A DNA stretch of 64,000 nucleotides, from NCBI RefSeq assembly GCF_029963765.1, contig NZ_JALBYU010000007.1:235051-299050 (forward strand). Reading direction: 5' to 3'. This DNA comes from Pseudomonas sp. UYIF39. GTDB taxonomy: Bacteria > Pseudomonadota > Gammaproteobacteria > Pseudomonadales > Pseudomonadaceae. This document shows, piece after piece, positions 37,415-45,982 of this stretch. The position numbers and the translations under genes are program-made. A model generated the notes under the pieces. It saw only the letters and a list, made by a program, of their open reading frames with translations, was not told the DNA's origin and did no database searches. Numbering within the stretch: position 1 is the first letter of the stretch; the number at the start of each line of letters is the position of its first letter.

Positions 37415-37443
37415 AAAACCGGCATTCATCGCCGGTTTTTTTT
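37415..37443 (+). terminator. Rho-independent terminator after folE
   Basis: AAAACCGGC-attcatc-GCCGGTTTTTTTT: strong GC stem followed by eight T. Confidence 0.92.
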
Positions 37444-37502
37444 CGTCTGTGAAAAATCAGGTAAGCTGCGCGCCTTCTGTTTGCCCCTGTGAGGCTTATA
37501 TC

Positions 37503-37874
37503 GTGTTCGTAAAAGCGCTTCGTGTCGGCCTTGGCCAACTGATCATCTTCATCGACTTCATTACCCGCCCAGGCAAAAAGCAGCGCCCTGCCGCCGCTCA
37601 GGCTCAGGTCGAGACGGCCGCCAAGGACCTGACCCTGTATCAGTTCCACGCCTGCCCGTTCTGCGTGAAAACCCGCCGTACCCTGCGCCGCTTGAACGTG
37701 CCGGTGGCATTGCGCGACGCGAAGAACAACGAACAGGATCGCCAGGCTCTTCTGGAACAGGGCGGCAAAATCAAGGTTCCGTGCCTGCGCATCGTAGAGA
37801 ATGGCCAGACGACCTGGATGTATGAGTCCAAGGTAATCATCGATTATCTGGACAAGCGGTTTGCCGCAGCCTGA
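37503..37874 (+). CDS. Glutaredoxin/GST-N-type thioredoxin-fold protein
   Basis: 123 residues from GTG (TGAGG about 8 bp upstream). An N-terminal hydrophobic/amphipathic segment (FVKALRVGLGQLIIFIDF) may attach it to the membrane; the thioredoxin-fold domain from about residue 42 has a CPFC redox motif (Cys51, Cys54), the cis-Pro in KVPCLRI and YESKVIIDYL at the end. A glutathione-linked disulfide reductase role is likely. The partner is unknown. Confidence 0.87.
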   Translation: MFVKALRVGLGQLIIFIDFITRPGKKQRPAAAQAQVETAAKDLTLYQFHACPFCVKTRRTLRRLNVPVALRDAKNNEQDRQALLEQGGKIKVPCLRIVENGQTTWMYESKVIIDYLDKRFAAA

Positions 37875-37896
37875 AGCACAACAGCTTTCGGACAAA

Positions 37897-37924
37897 AATA
37901 AACCGGCCCATTGGCCGGTTTATT
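37897..37924. terminator. Bidirectional terminator
   Basis: AATAAACCGGCC-catt-GGCCGGTTTATT, a perfect 12-bp-arm hairpin between convergent genes. Confidence 0.88.
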
Positions 37925-37952
37925 GTTTCTGCATCCTCTCGCACAAGCAGCC

Positions 37953-39119
37953 TCAAGCGGCTTTTGCCGCCTGAGCCTGACGCACCACCGCTGCCAGCCG
38001 TTTGAGCCCTTCGTCCAGCCGAGCCGGGTCGATGTGGCTGAAGTTCAGGCGCAAATGCCCTGGATTGCTGTCTGGTTCGGGGAAGAATGGTTCGCCCGGC
38101 ATGAACGCCACATCCGCTGCCAGTGCAGCCTTGAGCAACGTACGTGTGTCCAGCGGCTGCTTGAGAGTCAGCCAGAAAAACAGCCCGCCCTGCGGCACGT
38201 TCCAGTTCGCCAAATCCGCAAAATGCGTTTCCAGGGCTGACTGGAACGCGTCCCGACGAACCCGATAGAAGCCTCGCAGCTCGCTCAAGTGATGCTGGAA
38301 TTTGTCGGTACCGATCCACTGCAACGCTTGCCACTGGCCCACGCGATTGGTGTGCAGGTCGGCCGATTGCTTGAGTTTCAGCAAGTGCGGAAAGAGATCC
38401 GGACTGGCGATCAGATAACCGACTCGCAGTCCGGGCAACAGGGTTTTCGACACGGTGCCGGTGTAGATCCAGCTGGCCTTTTTCAACCGACTGACAATCG
38501 GTGTGGCGCTGCCACCGTCGAAAGTCAGCTCGCGGTAAGGCTCGTCTTCGATCAAGGTCACGCCGAACTCATCCAGCAAGGCTGCCACGGCATCGCGCTT
38601 GGCTTCGCTGTAGCGCACGGCCGAAGGATTCTGGAAAGTCGGGATCAGGTAGATGAATGCCGGACAGTGTTTTTCCAGACGAGTACGCAGTTGCGCAAGG
38701 TTCGGGCCATCAGCTTCCAGCGGGACAGTGATGCAGTCGGCGCCGAACAGCTGAAAAATCTGCAACGCCGCCAGATAAGTCGGCGCTTCGAGCAAAATTT
38801 CGGTGCCTTTGTCGATATACAGCTTGGCCGCCAGATCGAGGGTTTGCTGGGAACCGCTGACCACCAACACCTGACTCGCCTCGCAGGGTACGCCCAACGC
38901 CCGCGCCTGTGCTGCCAGCGCTTCACGCAGCGCCGGCTCACCTTCGCTCATGCCGTACTGGCCCATGGACAGCGGCATGTCGGCCCACTCGACTTTCGGC
39001 AGCATGGCTTCGGCCGGCAAGCCGCCGGCGAACGACATCACTTCCGGGCGCTGGGCGGCGGCGAGGATTTCACGGATCAAAGAACTTTTAAGGCGCGAGA
39101 TGCGTTCGGAAAATGCCAT
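37953..39119 (-). CDS. PLP-dependent aminotransferase, class I/II
   Basis: 388 residues of the aminotransferase fold type I. The PLP lysine is Lys225 (YTGTVSKTLLPGLRVGY), the ring-nitrogen Asp is Asp192 (LIEDEPYREL) and the N-terminus has SFAGGLPAEAMLP as in 2-aminoadipate/MocR-related aminotransferases. It lacks a GntR DNA-binding domain. It is divergent from a MarR gene, and paired palindromes lie between them, so that regulator probably controls it. The substrate is not readable. Confidence 0.88.
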   Translation of the reverse strand: MAFSERISRLKSSLIREILAAAQRPEVMSFAGGLPAEAMLPKVEWADMPLSMGQYGMSEGEPALREALAAQARALGVPCEASQVLVVSGSQQTLDLAAKLYIDKGTEILLEAPTYLAALQIFQLFGADCITVPLEADGPNLAQLRTRLEKHCPAFIYLIPTFQNPSAVRYSEAKRDAVAALLDEFGVTLIEDEPYRELTFDGGSATPIVSRLKKASWIYTGTVSKTLLPGLRVGYLIASPDLFPHLLKLKQSADLHTNRVGQWQALQWIGTDKFQHHLSELRGFYRVRRDAFQSALETHFADLANWNVPQGGLFFWLTLKQPLDTRTLLKAALAADVAFMPGEPFFPEPDSNPGHLRLNFSHIDPARLDEGLKRLAAVVRQAQAAKAA

Positions 39120-39152
39120 GGGGTCACCGGTAGCGAGGTCTGAGGAAAATGA

Positions 39153-39209
39153 GTCAAACTGATTGACCGAAATTACGACAGACCGAACGGATACGTCAAT
39201 ATGATTGAC
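39153..39209. promoter_or_regulatory. Paired MarR operators GTCAA-N5-TTGAC
   Basis: GTCAAACTGATTGAC (39153-39167) and GTCAATATGATTGAC (39195-39209) share 5-bp inverted arms and an inner TGA, with centres 42 bp apart (four turns). The second overlaps the ATG of the MarR gene at 39201, so binding would block both divergent genes. Confidence 0.8.
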
Positions 39210-39632
39210 CTTAAAAACCCCGCTACTCAGCAACAGGCGATGGAAGCGTTTTTCTTCGGTTATCAGGCGTTCACCGCGAAGGCCGACGAAATGCTCGAGC
39301 GTCGCGGCTTGAGCCGGGTGCATCAACGCATCGTGTTTTTCATCGCCCGCTACCCGAACTTGAGCGTCAAGGAGTTGCTGGCGTCGCTCGGGGTGACGAA
39401 GCAGGCGCTGAACATTCCCCTGCGCCAGTTGGTGGAGATGCATTTGGTGAACAGTGTCACGTCCGAAACCGACAAGCGTAAGCGGTTGCTGGAGCTGACC
39501 GACGATGGTGCGCGGTTTGAGCAGTCGTTGCGGCGCGAGCAAGTGAAGTTACTGGAGCGGGTGTTTGCCGAGGCTGGGGAGACGGCAGTGAACGGGTGGT
39601 TGGCTGTGAACATGGCGCTGGGTAAAGCCTAG
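39201..39632 (+). CDS. MarR-family regulator
   Basis: 143 residues with a winged helix: LSVKELLASLGVTKQALNIPLRQLVEMHLV followed by SETDKRKRLLELTDDG (wing). The ATG lies inside a GTCAA-N5-TTGAC palindrome and there is no clear Shine-Dalgarno, so the transcript may be leaderless or start very close. It is divergent from the aminotransferase gene, its probable target besides itself. Confidence 0.9.
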   Translation: MIDLKNPATQQQAMEAFFFGYQAFTAKADEMLERRGLSRVHQRIVFFIARYPNLSVKELLASLGVTKQALNIPLRQLVEMHLVNSVTSETDKRKRLLELTDDGARFEQSLRREQVKLLERVFAEAGETAVNGWLAVNMALGKA

Positions 39633-39710
39633 GTCTTTCCAAGCTGATAGCCGATATATCCCGATCAACAAACTTTTCGTCTACAAACTCAAAAACATTA
39701 TTTGCTTTAT

Positions 39711-39720
39711 TTGTATACAA
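39711..39720. promoter_or_regulatory. TTGTATACAA palindrome upstream of purine permease
   Basis: Perfect 10-bp palindrome in an AT-rich stretch 130 bp before the permease start. The same sequence is found before puuE (42682-42691) and a one-base variant before uraH (42487-42496), so it is probably the operator of a shared purine regulator not in the window. Confidence 0.6.
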
Positions 39721-39849
39721 AAGCATAATCCACTTCGTGCGAGTTCCTGACCAAGAGGTCAACAAATTCGCAAGTACCTCAAAGGGCCGCTGCCACCCTC
39801 ATGGGTCCGGACCTGGAAATAACAATAAAACTCTTGAGGAGTACTCGCT

Positions 39850-41199
39850 GTGGAAAGCCGCAAATCCGAAGCCCCGACGCTGGAACTCTCGCCGCCGTTA
39901 CGCAATGGCTGGCTGGAGCGCATCTTTAAACTCAGCTTGCATGGCACCACGGTGAAGACCGAGTTGATTGCCGGTCTGACAACCTTCATCACCATGGCCT
40001 ACATCATCTTCGTCAACCCCAACATCATGGCCGACGCCGGGATCGATCACGGTGCAGCGTTCGTCGCCACCTGCATCGCCGCCGCGCTGGGTTGCCTGTT
40101 GATGGGCCTGTACGCCAACTGGCCGGTCGGGCTCGCGCCGGGCATGGGCCTTAACGCCTTCTTCACTTACACCGTGGTCGGCACCATGGGTTACAACTGG
40201 GAAACCGCCCTTGGCGCGGTGTTTGTTTCCGGTGTGTTGTTCATGTTTCTAACTTTTTCCCGGATCCGCGAATGGCTGCTCAATAGCATCCCGGTGAGTT
40301 TGCGCTTTGCCATGGGTGCCGGCGTGGGCTTGTTTCTGGGGCTGATCGGCTTGAAAACCGCAGGCATCGTGGTCGACAGCCCGGCCACCCTGATCAAGCT
40401 CGGCTCCCTGCGCGAACCTGGCCCGCTGCTGGCCGCCATCTGCTTCCTGATGATCGCTGTATTGAGCTACCACAAAGTATTTGGCGCGATTCTCATCAGC
40501 ATCATCACCGTCACCCTGGCGGGTTGGGGCCTGGGCCTGGTGCACTACGAGGGCCTCATGTCCGCTCCGCCGAGCCTGGCGCCGACCTGGATGGCCATGA
40601 ACATCGCGGGCGTGTTCAACATCAGCATGATCAGCGTGGTGCTAGCCTTCCTCTTTGTACACATGTTCGACACCGCCGGCACCCTGATGGGCGTCGCCCA
40701 GCGCGCCGGTCTGGTGAACGCTGACGGCAAGATCGAAAACCTCTCCCGCGCCCTGAAAGCCGACAGTGCTTCCAGCGTATTCGGTGCGATGGTCGGCGTT
40801 CCCCCGGTCACAAGCTACGTGGAAAGTGCCGCGGGTGTAGCCGCTGGTGGTCGGACTGGTCTTACCGCCGTGACCGTAGGTGTGCTATTTATTGCCGCAA
40901 TGTTTTTCGCACCGCTGGCTGGCATGATCCCCGCTTACGCAACCGCCGGTGCGCTGATTTATGTGGCGATGCTGATGATGGGCGGTATGGCGCACATCGA
41001 ATGGGACGAAGCGACCGACAGTATTCCGGCGATCGTTACCGCGATCATGATGCCCCTGACCTTCTCGGTCGCCGACGGCATCGCGCTGGGCTTTATCACG
41101 TATGTGGTGCTGAAGGCTTTCACCGGTAAGCACAAGGAAATTTCCGTCAGCCTGTGGGTGCTTTGCGCGATCTTCATCGCCAAGTTCATTTTCTTGTAA
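39850..41199 (+). CDS. NCS2 purine permease, AzgA/GhxP-like
   Basis: 449 residues with about 12-14 membrane segments. AzgA-family features are TELIAGLTTFITMAYIIFVNP near the N-terminus, GLAPGMGLNAFFTYTVV, FVHMFDTAGTLMGVAQRAG and SSVFGAMVGVPPVTSYVES. It probably imports adenine, guanine or hypoxanthine by proton symport. It starts at GTG with GAGGAG upstream. A terminator follows; a TTGTATACAA site links it to the urate cluster. Confidence 0.9.
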   Translation: MESRKSEAPTLELSPPLRNGWLERIFKLSLHGTTVKTELIAGLTTFITMAYIIFVNPNIMADAGIDHGAAFVATCIAAALGCLLMGLYANWPVGLAPGMGLNAFFTYTVVGTMGYNWETALGAVFVSGVLFMFLTFSRIREWLLNSIPVSLRFAMGAGVGLFLGLIGLKTAGIVVDSPATLIKLGSLREPGPLLAAICFLMIAVLSYHKVFGAILISIITVTLAGWGLGLVHYEGLMSAPPSLAPTWMAMNIAGVFNISMISVVLAFLFVHMFDTAGTLMGVAQRAGLVNADGKIENLSRALKADSASSVFGAMVGVPPVTSYVESAAGVAAGGRTGLTAVTVGVLFIAAMFFAPLAGMIPAYATAGALIYVAMLMMGGMAHIEWDEATDSIPAIVTAIMMPLTFSVADGIALGFITYVVLKAFTGKHKEISVSLWVLCAIFIAKFIFL

Positions 41200-41232
41200 G
41201 CCGTCTACGTTTCAAAAACAGTGTTTCAAAAC

Positions 41233-41259
41233 AGCCTCACCCCGTCGGGTGAGGCTTTT
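41233..41259 (+). terminator. Rho-independent terminator after purine permease
   Basis: AGCCTCACCC-cgtc-GGGTGAGGCTTTT hairpin. Confidence 0.85.
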
Positions 41260-41278
41260 GTGCAAATGGAGGAAAGTG

Positions 41279-41905
41279 ATGAGTCTGGAAACCTGGCTGC
41301 TGTTCAGCGGCGCTGCGCTGGTGGTAATCCTGATCCCGGGGCCACTGTCTTTGCTGATGATCAGCAACAGTCTGAATTTCGGTTTGCGCCGCTCTTACCC
41401 GGCGTTTCTGGGGGGCGTGATTGCGTCGATCTGTTTGCTCAGTGCGTCGGCGCTGGGTTTGGGCGCCTTGCTGCTGGCATCGGAACAGTTGTTCAGCGCC
41501 TTGAAGATCGTCGGTGCGCTGTACCTGTTCTACCTGGCTTGGCAGAGCTGGCAACAATCGCGCCTGCCCTCCCACGGCGCTGAAGTGCCCCAGGCCGCGC
41601 CAGTGCCACGTTTTCGCGCACTGTTCGGGCGCGCGTTTGTGCTGGGCGCGAGCAACCCGAAAGACATTCTGTTCTTTGCTGCATTCCTGCCGCAGTTCCT
41701 CAGTGCAGAGCAACCATTCCTGCCGCAATTGCTGGTGATGATTGCGACCTGGACCGTGCTGGATTTGCTGTGCAAGTTGGCTTATGGCCTCGGGGCACAT
41801 GGTGCTGCGCGGTATTTGCGCAGCGGCAAGGGGCAGAGCTGGTTTAACCGGGTGAGTGCGGGGTTGTTCAGTGGTGCCGGTGCGGCTTCGTTGTTGAGCC
41901 GCTAA
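41279..41905 (+). CDS. LysE/RhtB-family exporter
   Basis: 208 residues with six hydrophobic segments. The N-terminal motif IPGPLSLLMISNSLNFGLRR and FLGGVIASI correspond to the LysE signature; ASNPKDILFFAAFLPQF is the second conserved half. It is likely an amino-acid exporter of the inner membrane. A good GGAGGAAAG ribosome-binding site supports this ATG rather than an upstream start. The substrate is unknown. Confidence 0.9.
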   Translation: MSLETWLLFSGAALVVILIPGPLSLLMISNSLNFGLRRSYPAFLGGVIASICLLSASALGLGALLLASEQLFSALKIVGALYLFYLAWQSWQQSRLPSHGAEVPQAAPVPRFRALFGRAFVLGASNPKDILFFAAFLPQFLSAEQPFLPQLLVMIATWTVLDLLCKLAYGLGAHGAARYLRSGKGQSWFNRVSAGLFSGAGAASLLSR

Positions 41906-41928
41906 GATCTTTTGACTTTCAGGCAGGC

Positions 41929-41955
41929 AAAAAAAAGCCCGCAGTGTGAGCGGGC
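41929..41955 (-). terminator. Rho-independent terminator of uraH
   Basis: On the minus strand GCCCGC-tcacact-GCGGGC is followed by eight T. Confidence 0.85.
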
Positions 41956-42001
41956 GAAAGACCAAAGAAGCTATATGCGCAGGATTTTTGGGGGGAAAGT
42001 C

Positions 42002-42355
42002 CTAGCTTCCTCTATAGGTCGAATAGCTATACGGCGAAATCAGCAACGGCACGTGGTAGTGATCCTGCTCCGCAGAGATGCCGAAGCGCAGCACCACCAC
42101 ATCCAGGAACGCAGGTTCCGGTAACTGAACGCCACGGGCGCGGTAGTAATCGCCCGCATGAAACTGAACCTGATAGACCCCGGAGCGGTAGTCATCGCCT
42201 TGCAGCAGCGGTGCATCGACCCGGCCATCGCTGTTGGTCATCGCAGTGGCGACCAATTCCAGCTGCGAGCCTTCAACGCGATACAACTCGACCTTGATCG
42301 AGCTGCCCGGGCACCCATGTGCAGCGTCTAAAACGTGAGTAGTCAAACGTCCCAT
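42002..42355 (-). CDS. uraH: 5-hydroxyisourate hydrolase
   Basis: 117 residues, a transthyretin-like hydrolase converting 5-hydroxyisourate to OHCU in urate breakdown. Signatures are THVLDAAHGCPG (catalytic His) and the invariant C-terminal tetrapeptide YRGS, with HYHVPLLISPYSYSTYRGS at the end. It is divergent from puuE; the region between carries two TTGTAYACAA palindromes. Confidence 0.96.
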   Translation of the reverse strand: MGRLTTHVLDAAHGCPGSSIKVELYRVEGSQLELVATAMTNSDGRVDAPLLQGDDYRSGVYQVQFHAGDYYRARGVQLPEPAFLDVVVLRFGISAEQDHYHVPLLISPYSYSTYRGS

Positions 42356-42787
42356 TGATTCTGCGCGCCTGCCTGCGTGGAGCAGTCAGACCTCGCGCCT
42401 CCCGAAGTCAGTTGAAAAGGAGACCGCACCGGTTCGGAGCACGAAACGCTGCGGCGAGCGACTGATTAAGACACTTTTCAAAAAAATTGTACACAATAAA
42501 AACGAGATTTTTAGCACTATGCCCACCATTCTTGGATTCGTATCGAATCTGACGCCGAACCATAAGATCAAAGGACCCTTCATCGATTAGCTGACCGATC
42601 AGGCAGGTTTCTTGCAATAACATGTGAAGGTGGCAGTCAGTGAAAAATGCAAAAAAACAGGCTTACAAAGTGGATATAAAGTTGTATACAATCAGCCCAT
42701 CGCTGTGACGCCAGCCTGTCATCACACTGCAGGCCGCCTCACAAACCTGACCTTGAACAAGTCGAACGAATAAGAAGGAAGACTGCA
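42356..42787. promoter_or_regulatory. Divergent uraH/puuE control region with two palindromes
   Basis: 432 bp without a gene. TTGTACACAA is at 42487-42496 (about 130 bp before uraH) and TTGTATACAA at 42682-42691 (about 100 bp before puuE); both sit in AT-rich DNA. The sites probably bind the regulator of urate catabolism. Confidence 0.6.
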
Positions 42788-43714
42788 GTGAGCGCTGACT
42801 ACCCACGCGACCTGATCGGTTACGGCAGTAACCCTCCTCACCCACACTGGCCGGGCAATGCTCGCATCGCCTTGTCCTTCGTACTCAATTACGAAGAAGG
42901 CGGCGAGCGCAATATCCTGCACGGCGATAAAGAATCCGAAGCCTTCCTTTCGGAAATGGTCTCGGCGCAGCCGCTGCAAGGCGCGCGCAACATGAGCATG
43001 GAATCCCTTTACGAGTATGGCAGCCGTGCCGGCGTCTGGCGGATTCTGAAACTGTTCAAGGAATTCGACATTCCGCTGACCATCTTCGCCGTGGCCATGG
43101 CCGCCCAACGTCACCCGGACGTGATCCGCGCGATGGTCGATGCCGGCCACGAGATCTGCAGCCACGGTTATCGCTGGATCGACTACCAGTACATGGACGA
43201 AGCGCAGGAACGCGAGCACATGCTCGAAGCGATCCGCGTCCTCACCGAAATCACCGGCGAGCGCCCACTGGGCTGGTACACCGGTCGTACGGGCCCGAAC
43301 ACCCGTCGACTGGTGATGGAAGAAGGCGGTTTCCTCTACGATTGCGACACCTACGACGACGACCTGCCCTACTGGGAACCGAACAACCCGACCGGCAAGC
43401 CGCACCTGGTGATTCCGTACACCCTGGACACCAACGACATGCGCTTCACCCAGGTCCAGGGTTTCAACAAGGGCGACGACTTTTTTGAATACCTAAAGGA
43501 CGCCTTCGACGTTCTGTACGCTGAAGGCGCCGAAGCACCGAAGATGTTGTCGATCGGCCTGCACTGCCGTCTGATTGGCCGTCCGGCGCGTCTGGCCTCG
43601 CTCAAACGCTTTATCGAATACGCTAAAAGTCATGAACAGGTGTGGTTCAGCCGTCGCGTCGACATCGCTCGCCACTGGCACGAAGCCCACCCGTACCAAG
43701 GGGCCGCCAAATGA
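42788..43714 (+). CDS. puuE: Allantoinase, PuuE type (polysaccharide-deacetylase fold)
   Basis: 308 residues of the metal-independent allantoinase family, opening the allantoin ring to allantoate. Features: RDLIGYGSNPPHPHWP at the N-terminus, SFVLNYEEGGERN, SHGYRWIDYQ, GWYTGRTGPNTRRL and GLHCRLIGRPARL. It starts at GTG (GAAGGAAG upstream). The last 4 bp overlap the uraD ATG. Confidence 0.95.
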   Translation: MSADYPRDLIGYGSNPPHPHWPGNARIALSFVLNYEEGGERNILHGDKESEAFLSEMVSAQPLQGARNMSMESLYEYGSRAGVWRILKLFKEFDIPLTIFAVAMAAQRHPDVIRAMVDAGHEICSHGYRWIDYQYMDEAQEREHMLEAIRVLTEITGERPLGWYTGRTGPNTRRLVMEEGGFLYDCDTYDDDLPYWEPNNPTGKPHLVIPYTLDTNDMRFTQVQGFNKGDDFFEYLKDAFDVLYAEGAEAPKMLSIGLHCRLIGRPARLASLKRFIEYAKSHEQVWFSRRVDIARHWHEAHPYQGAAK

Positions 43715-44226
43715 GCCACTTCCAGACACTGAAACCATCAACCCTGAGCCGCGACGCTTTCGTCGCCGCTTTCGCCGACATCTACGAACACTCGCCATGG
43801 GTGGCCGAAAAGGCCTTCGACCTGGGCCAGGACGCTTCGATCGACGAGATCGAAACCCTGCACCAGCGCATGAGTGACATCCTGTTGAGCGCCGATCACG
43901 AGAGCCAACTGGCTCTGATCAACGCTCACCCGGACCTGGCAGGCCGTGCGGCCGTCCAGGGCCAACTGACCGAAGCCAGCACCAATGAACAGGCTGGCGC
44001 CGGTATTCACCAATGCACGGCCGAAGAGTTTCAGCGCTTCACCGAGCTGAACGACGCCTACAAAGCCAAGTTCAAGTTTCCCTTCATCATGGCGGTAAAA
44101 GGCAGCAACCGGCATCAGATCCTCGCGGCGTTCGAAACGCGCATTCACAACCCGGAAGACACCGAGTTCAAGTGCGCGCTGGCAGAGATCAATAAGATCG
44201 CCCTGTTCCGATTACTGACCCTATAG
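43711..44226 (+). CDS. uraD: OHCU decarboxylase
   Basis: 171 residues; decarboxylates 2-oxo-4-hydroxy-4-carboxy-5-ureidoimidazoline to S-allantoin. Family motifs are HQRMSDILLSADHESQLALINAHPDLAGRAA (substrate-binding His/Glu) and KFPFIMAVKGSNRHQIL. The start overlaps puuE by 4 bp; the upstream in-frame stretch is inside puuE and was excluded. Confidence 0.95.
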   Translation: MSHFQTLKPSTLSRDAFVAAFADIYEHSPWVAEKAFDLGQDASIDEIETLHQRMSDILLSADHESQLALINAHPDLAGRAAVQGQLTEASTNEQAGAGIHQCTAEEFQRFTELNDAYKAKFKFPFIMAVKGSNRHQILAAFETRIHNPEDTEFKCALAEINKIALFRLLTL

Positions 44227-44312
44227 CGAGCCTTGCCCGAGGGTTTAAAACGCGAAGACACCCAGGGCACTGCAAGCATCCCAAGCCAACTAATTAAAGG
44301 CAGACAAGAAGA

Positions 44313-45308
44313 ATGAAAGCTTACGCCGTACCTTTCGAGAAGTTCGTCAACCTGGCCGACGCCCGCCTGGGCACCAAAATCATCTCGGTCACCGATGACT
44401 GGTTCGCTGATGCCAACCGCCTGTTCCAGCCGACCCCGGCTGTGTGGAAGGAGGGCGTGTTCGATGACAACGGCAAGTGGATGGACGGCTGGGAGTCGCG
44501 CCGCAAGCGCTTCGAAGGCTACGACAGCGCGGTGATCCGCCTGGGCGTTCCGGGCTCGATCAAGGGCGTGGACATCGACACTTCATTCTTCACCGGCAAC
44601 TTCCCGCCGTCGGCCTCCCTGGAAGCCTGCTTCCTGGCCTCGGGCGAGCCAGACGACAACACCCAGTGGACTGAAGTGCTGTCCGCCGTCGAGCTGCAAG
44701 GCAACAGCCACCACTACCACGAAATCAGCAACGACCAGGCGTTCAGCCACCTGCGCTTCAACATCTACCCGGATGGTGGCGTGGCCCGTCTGCGCGTTTA
44801 CGGTGTTCCGTTCCGCAACTGGTCCGCTGTGGGCGACAACGAGCAAGTTGATCTGGCAGCAGCCCTGAACGGTGGCCGCGCCCTCGCCTGCTCCGACGAA
44901 CACTTCGGTCGCATGAGCAACATCCTCAACCCGGGCCGTGGCATCAACATGGGCGACGGCTGGGAGACTGCACGTCGCCGTACGCCGGGCAATGACTGGG
45001 TCATTGTCGCGCTGGGTCATGCCGGCGAGATCGAAAAAGTCATCGTCGACACCCTGCACTTCAAGGGCAACTACCCGGACACGTGCTCGATCCAGGGCGC
45101 GTTCGTGAAGGGCGGTACCGACAGCCAGATCGAAACCCAATCGCTGTTCTGGCGCGAACTGCTGCCGGCGCAGAAACTGGAAATGCACGCCGAACACACC
45201 TTCGCCGAGCAGATCAAGGCGCTGGACCCAATCACCCACATCCGCCTGAACGTGTTCCCGGACGGTGGTGTTAGCCGCCTGCGCGTTCTCGGCAAGGTCG
45301 CTAAATAA
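44313..45308 (+). CDS. alc: Allantoicase
   Basis: 331 residues with two repeated allantoicase domains of about 150 residues each (compare [21 protein letters not shown] with [21 protein letters not shown], and [19 protein letters not shown] with [19 protein letters not shown]). It hydrolyses allantoate to ureidoglycolate and urea. It lies in the urate operon, 86 bp after uraD, followed by a REP pair. Confidence 0.96.
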   Translation: MKAYAVPFEKFVNLADARLGTKIISVTDDWFADANRLFQPTPAVWKEGVFDDNGKWMDGWESRRKRFEGYDSAVIRLGVPGSIKGVDIDTSFFTGNFPPSASLEACFLASGEPDDNTQWTEVLSAVELQGNSHHYHEISNDQAFSHLRFNIYPDGGVARLRVYGVPFRNWSAVGDNEQVDLAAALNGGRALACSDEHFGRMSNILNPGRGINMGDGWETARRRTPGNDWVIVALGHAGEIEKVIVDTLHFKGNYPDTCSIQGAFVKGGTDSQIETQSLFWRELLPAQKLEMHAEHTFAEQIKALDPITHIRLNVFPDGGVSRLRVLGKVAK

Positions 45309-45320
45309 GCGCTGAACCCA

Positions 45321-45384
45321 ATCGCGAGCAAGCTCGCTCCCACATTTGACCGCGTTTCCCTGTGGGAGCGAGCTTGCTCGCGAT
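45321..45384. repeat. REP pair inside the urate operon
   Basis: ATCGCGAGCAAGCTCGCTCCCACA and its reverse complement are perfect 24-bp arms 16 bp apart, between alc and allA. Confidence 0.92.
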
Positions 45385-45428
45385 AGCGTCAGAACAGACA
45401 ACAACGAATTCAGGGTAAGAAGACCAGC

Positions 45429-45932
45429 ATGCGCACATTGACGATTGAACCGCTGACCAAAGAAGCCTTCGCCCCTTTCGGTGACGTGATCGAAACCGAC
45501 GGCAGCGATCACTTCATGATCAACAACGGTTCGACCATGCGCTTCCATAAACTGGCGACGGTGGAAACCGCCACGCCAGAGGACAACGCGATCATCAGCA
45601 TCTTCCGCGCCGACGCGCAGGACATGCCGCTGACCGTCAGCATGCTGGAGCGTCACCCGCTGGGCAGCCAGGCTTTCATTCCGCTGCTCGGCAACCCTTT
45701 TCTGATCGTGGTCGCGCCACTTGGCGATGAACCTGTATCAGGCTTGGTCCGCGCCTTCGTCACCAACGGCAGGCAGGGCATTAATTACCATCGCGGCGTT
45801 TGGCACCATCCGGTGCTGACGATCGAAAAGCGGGATGACTTCCTGGTGGTTGATCGCAGTGGCACAGGCAATAACTGCGATGAGCATTTTTTCAAAGAGG
45901 ATGAGCGTTTGATCCTTGCCCCCCACCAATAA
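45429..45932 (+). CDS. allA: Ureidoglycolate lyase
   Basis: 167 residues, cupin-like; splits ureidoglycolate into glyoxylate and urea. Motifs are EPLTKEAFAPFGDVIE at the N-terminus, MLERHPLGSQAFIPL and GINYHRGVWHHPVL (metal-binding His). AAG-rich ribosome-binding region precedes the ATG. It completes the degradation of allantoate in this operon. Confidence 0.95.
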   Translation: MRTLTIEPLTKEAFAPFGDVIETDGSDHFMINNGSTMRFHKLATVETATPEDNAIISIFRADAQDMPLTVSMLERHPLGSQAFIPLLGNPFLIVVAPLGDEPVSGLVRAFVTNGRQGINYHRGVWHHPVLTIEKRDDFLVVDRSGTGNNCDEHFFKEDERLILAPHQ

Positions 45933-45982
45933 GAGAAGGTCTGATCACTCGACAACAGAGTGACAGGCGAGAGGTAAAGACT

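Noticed and set aside
39633..39849. Purine riboswitch before the AzgA-type permease
   Set aside because: I cannot find the conserved loops and P1 stem of purine riboswitches. The region instead holds a TTGTATACAA operator-like palindrome.
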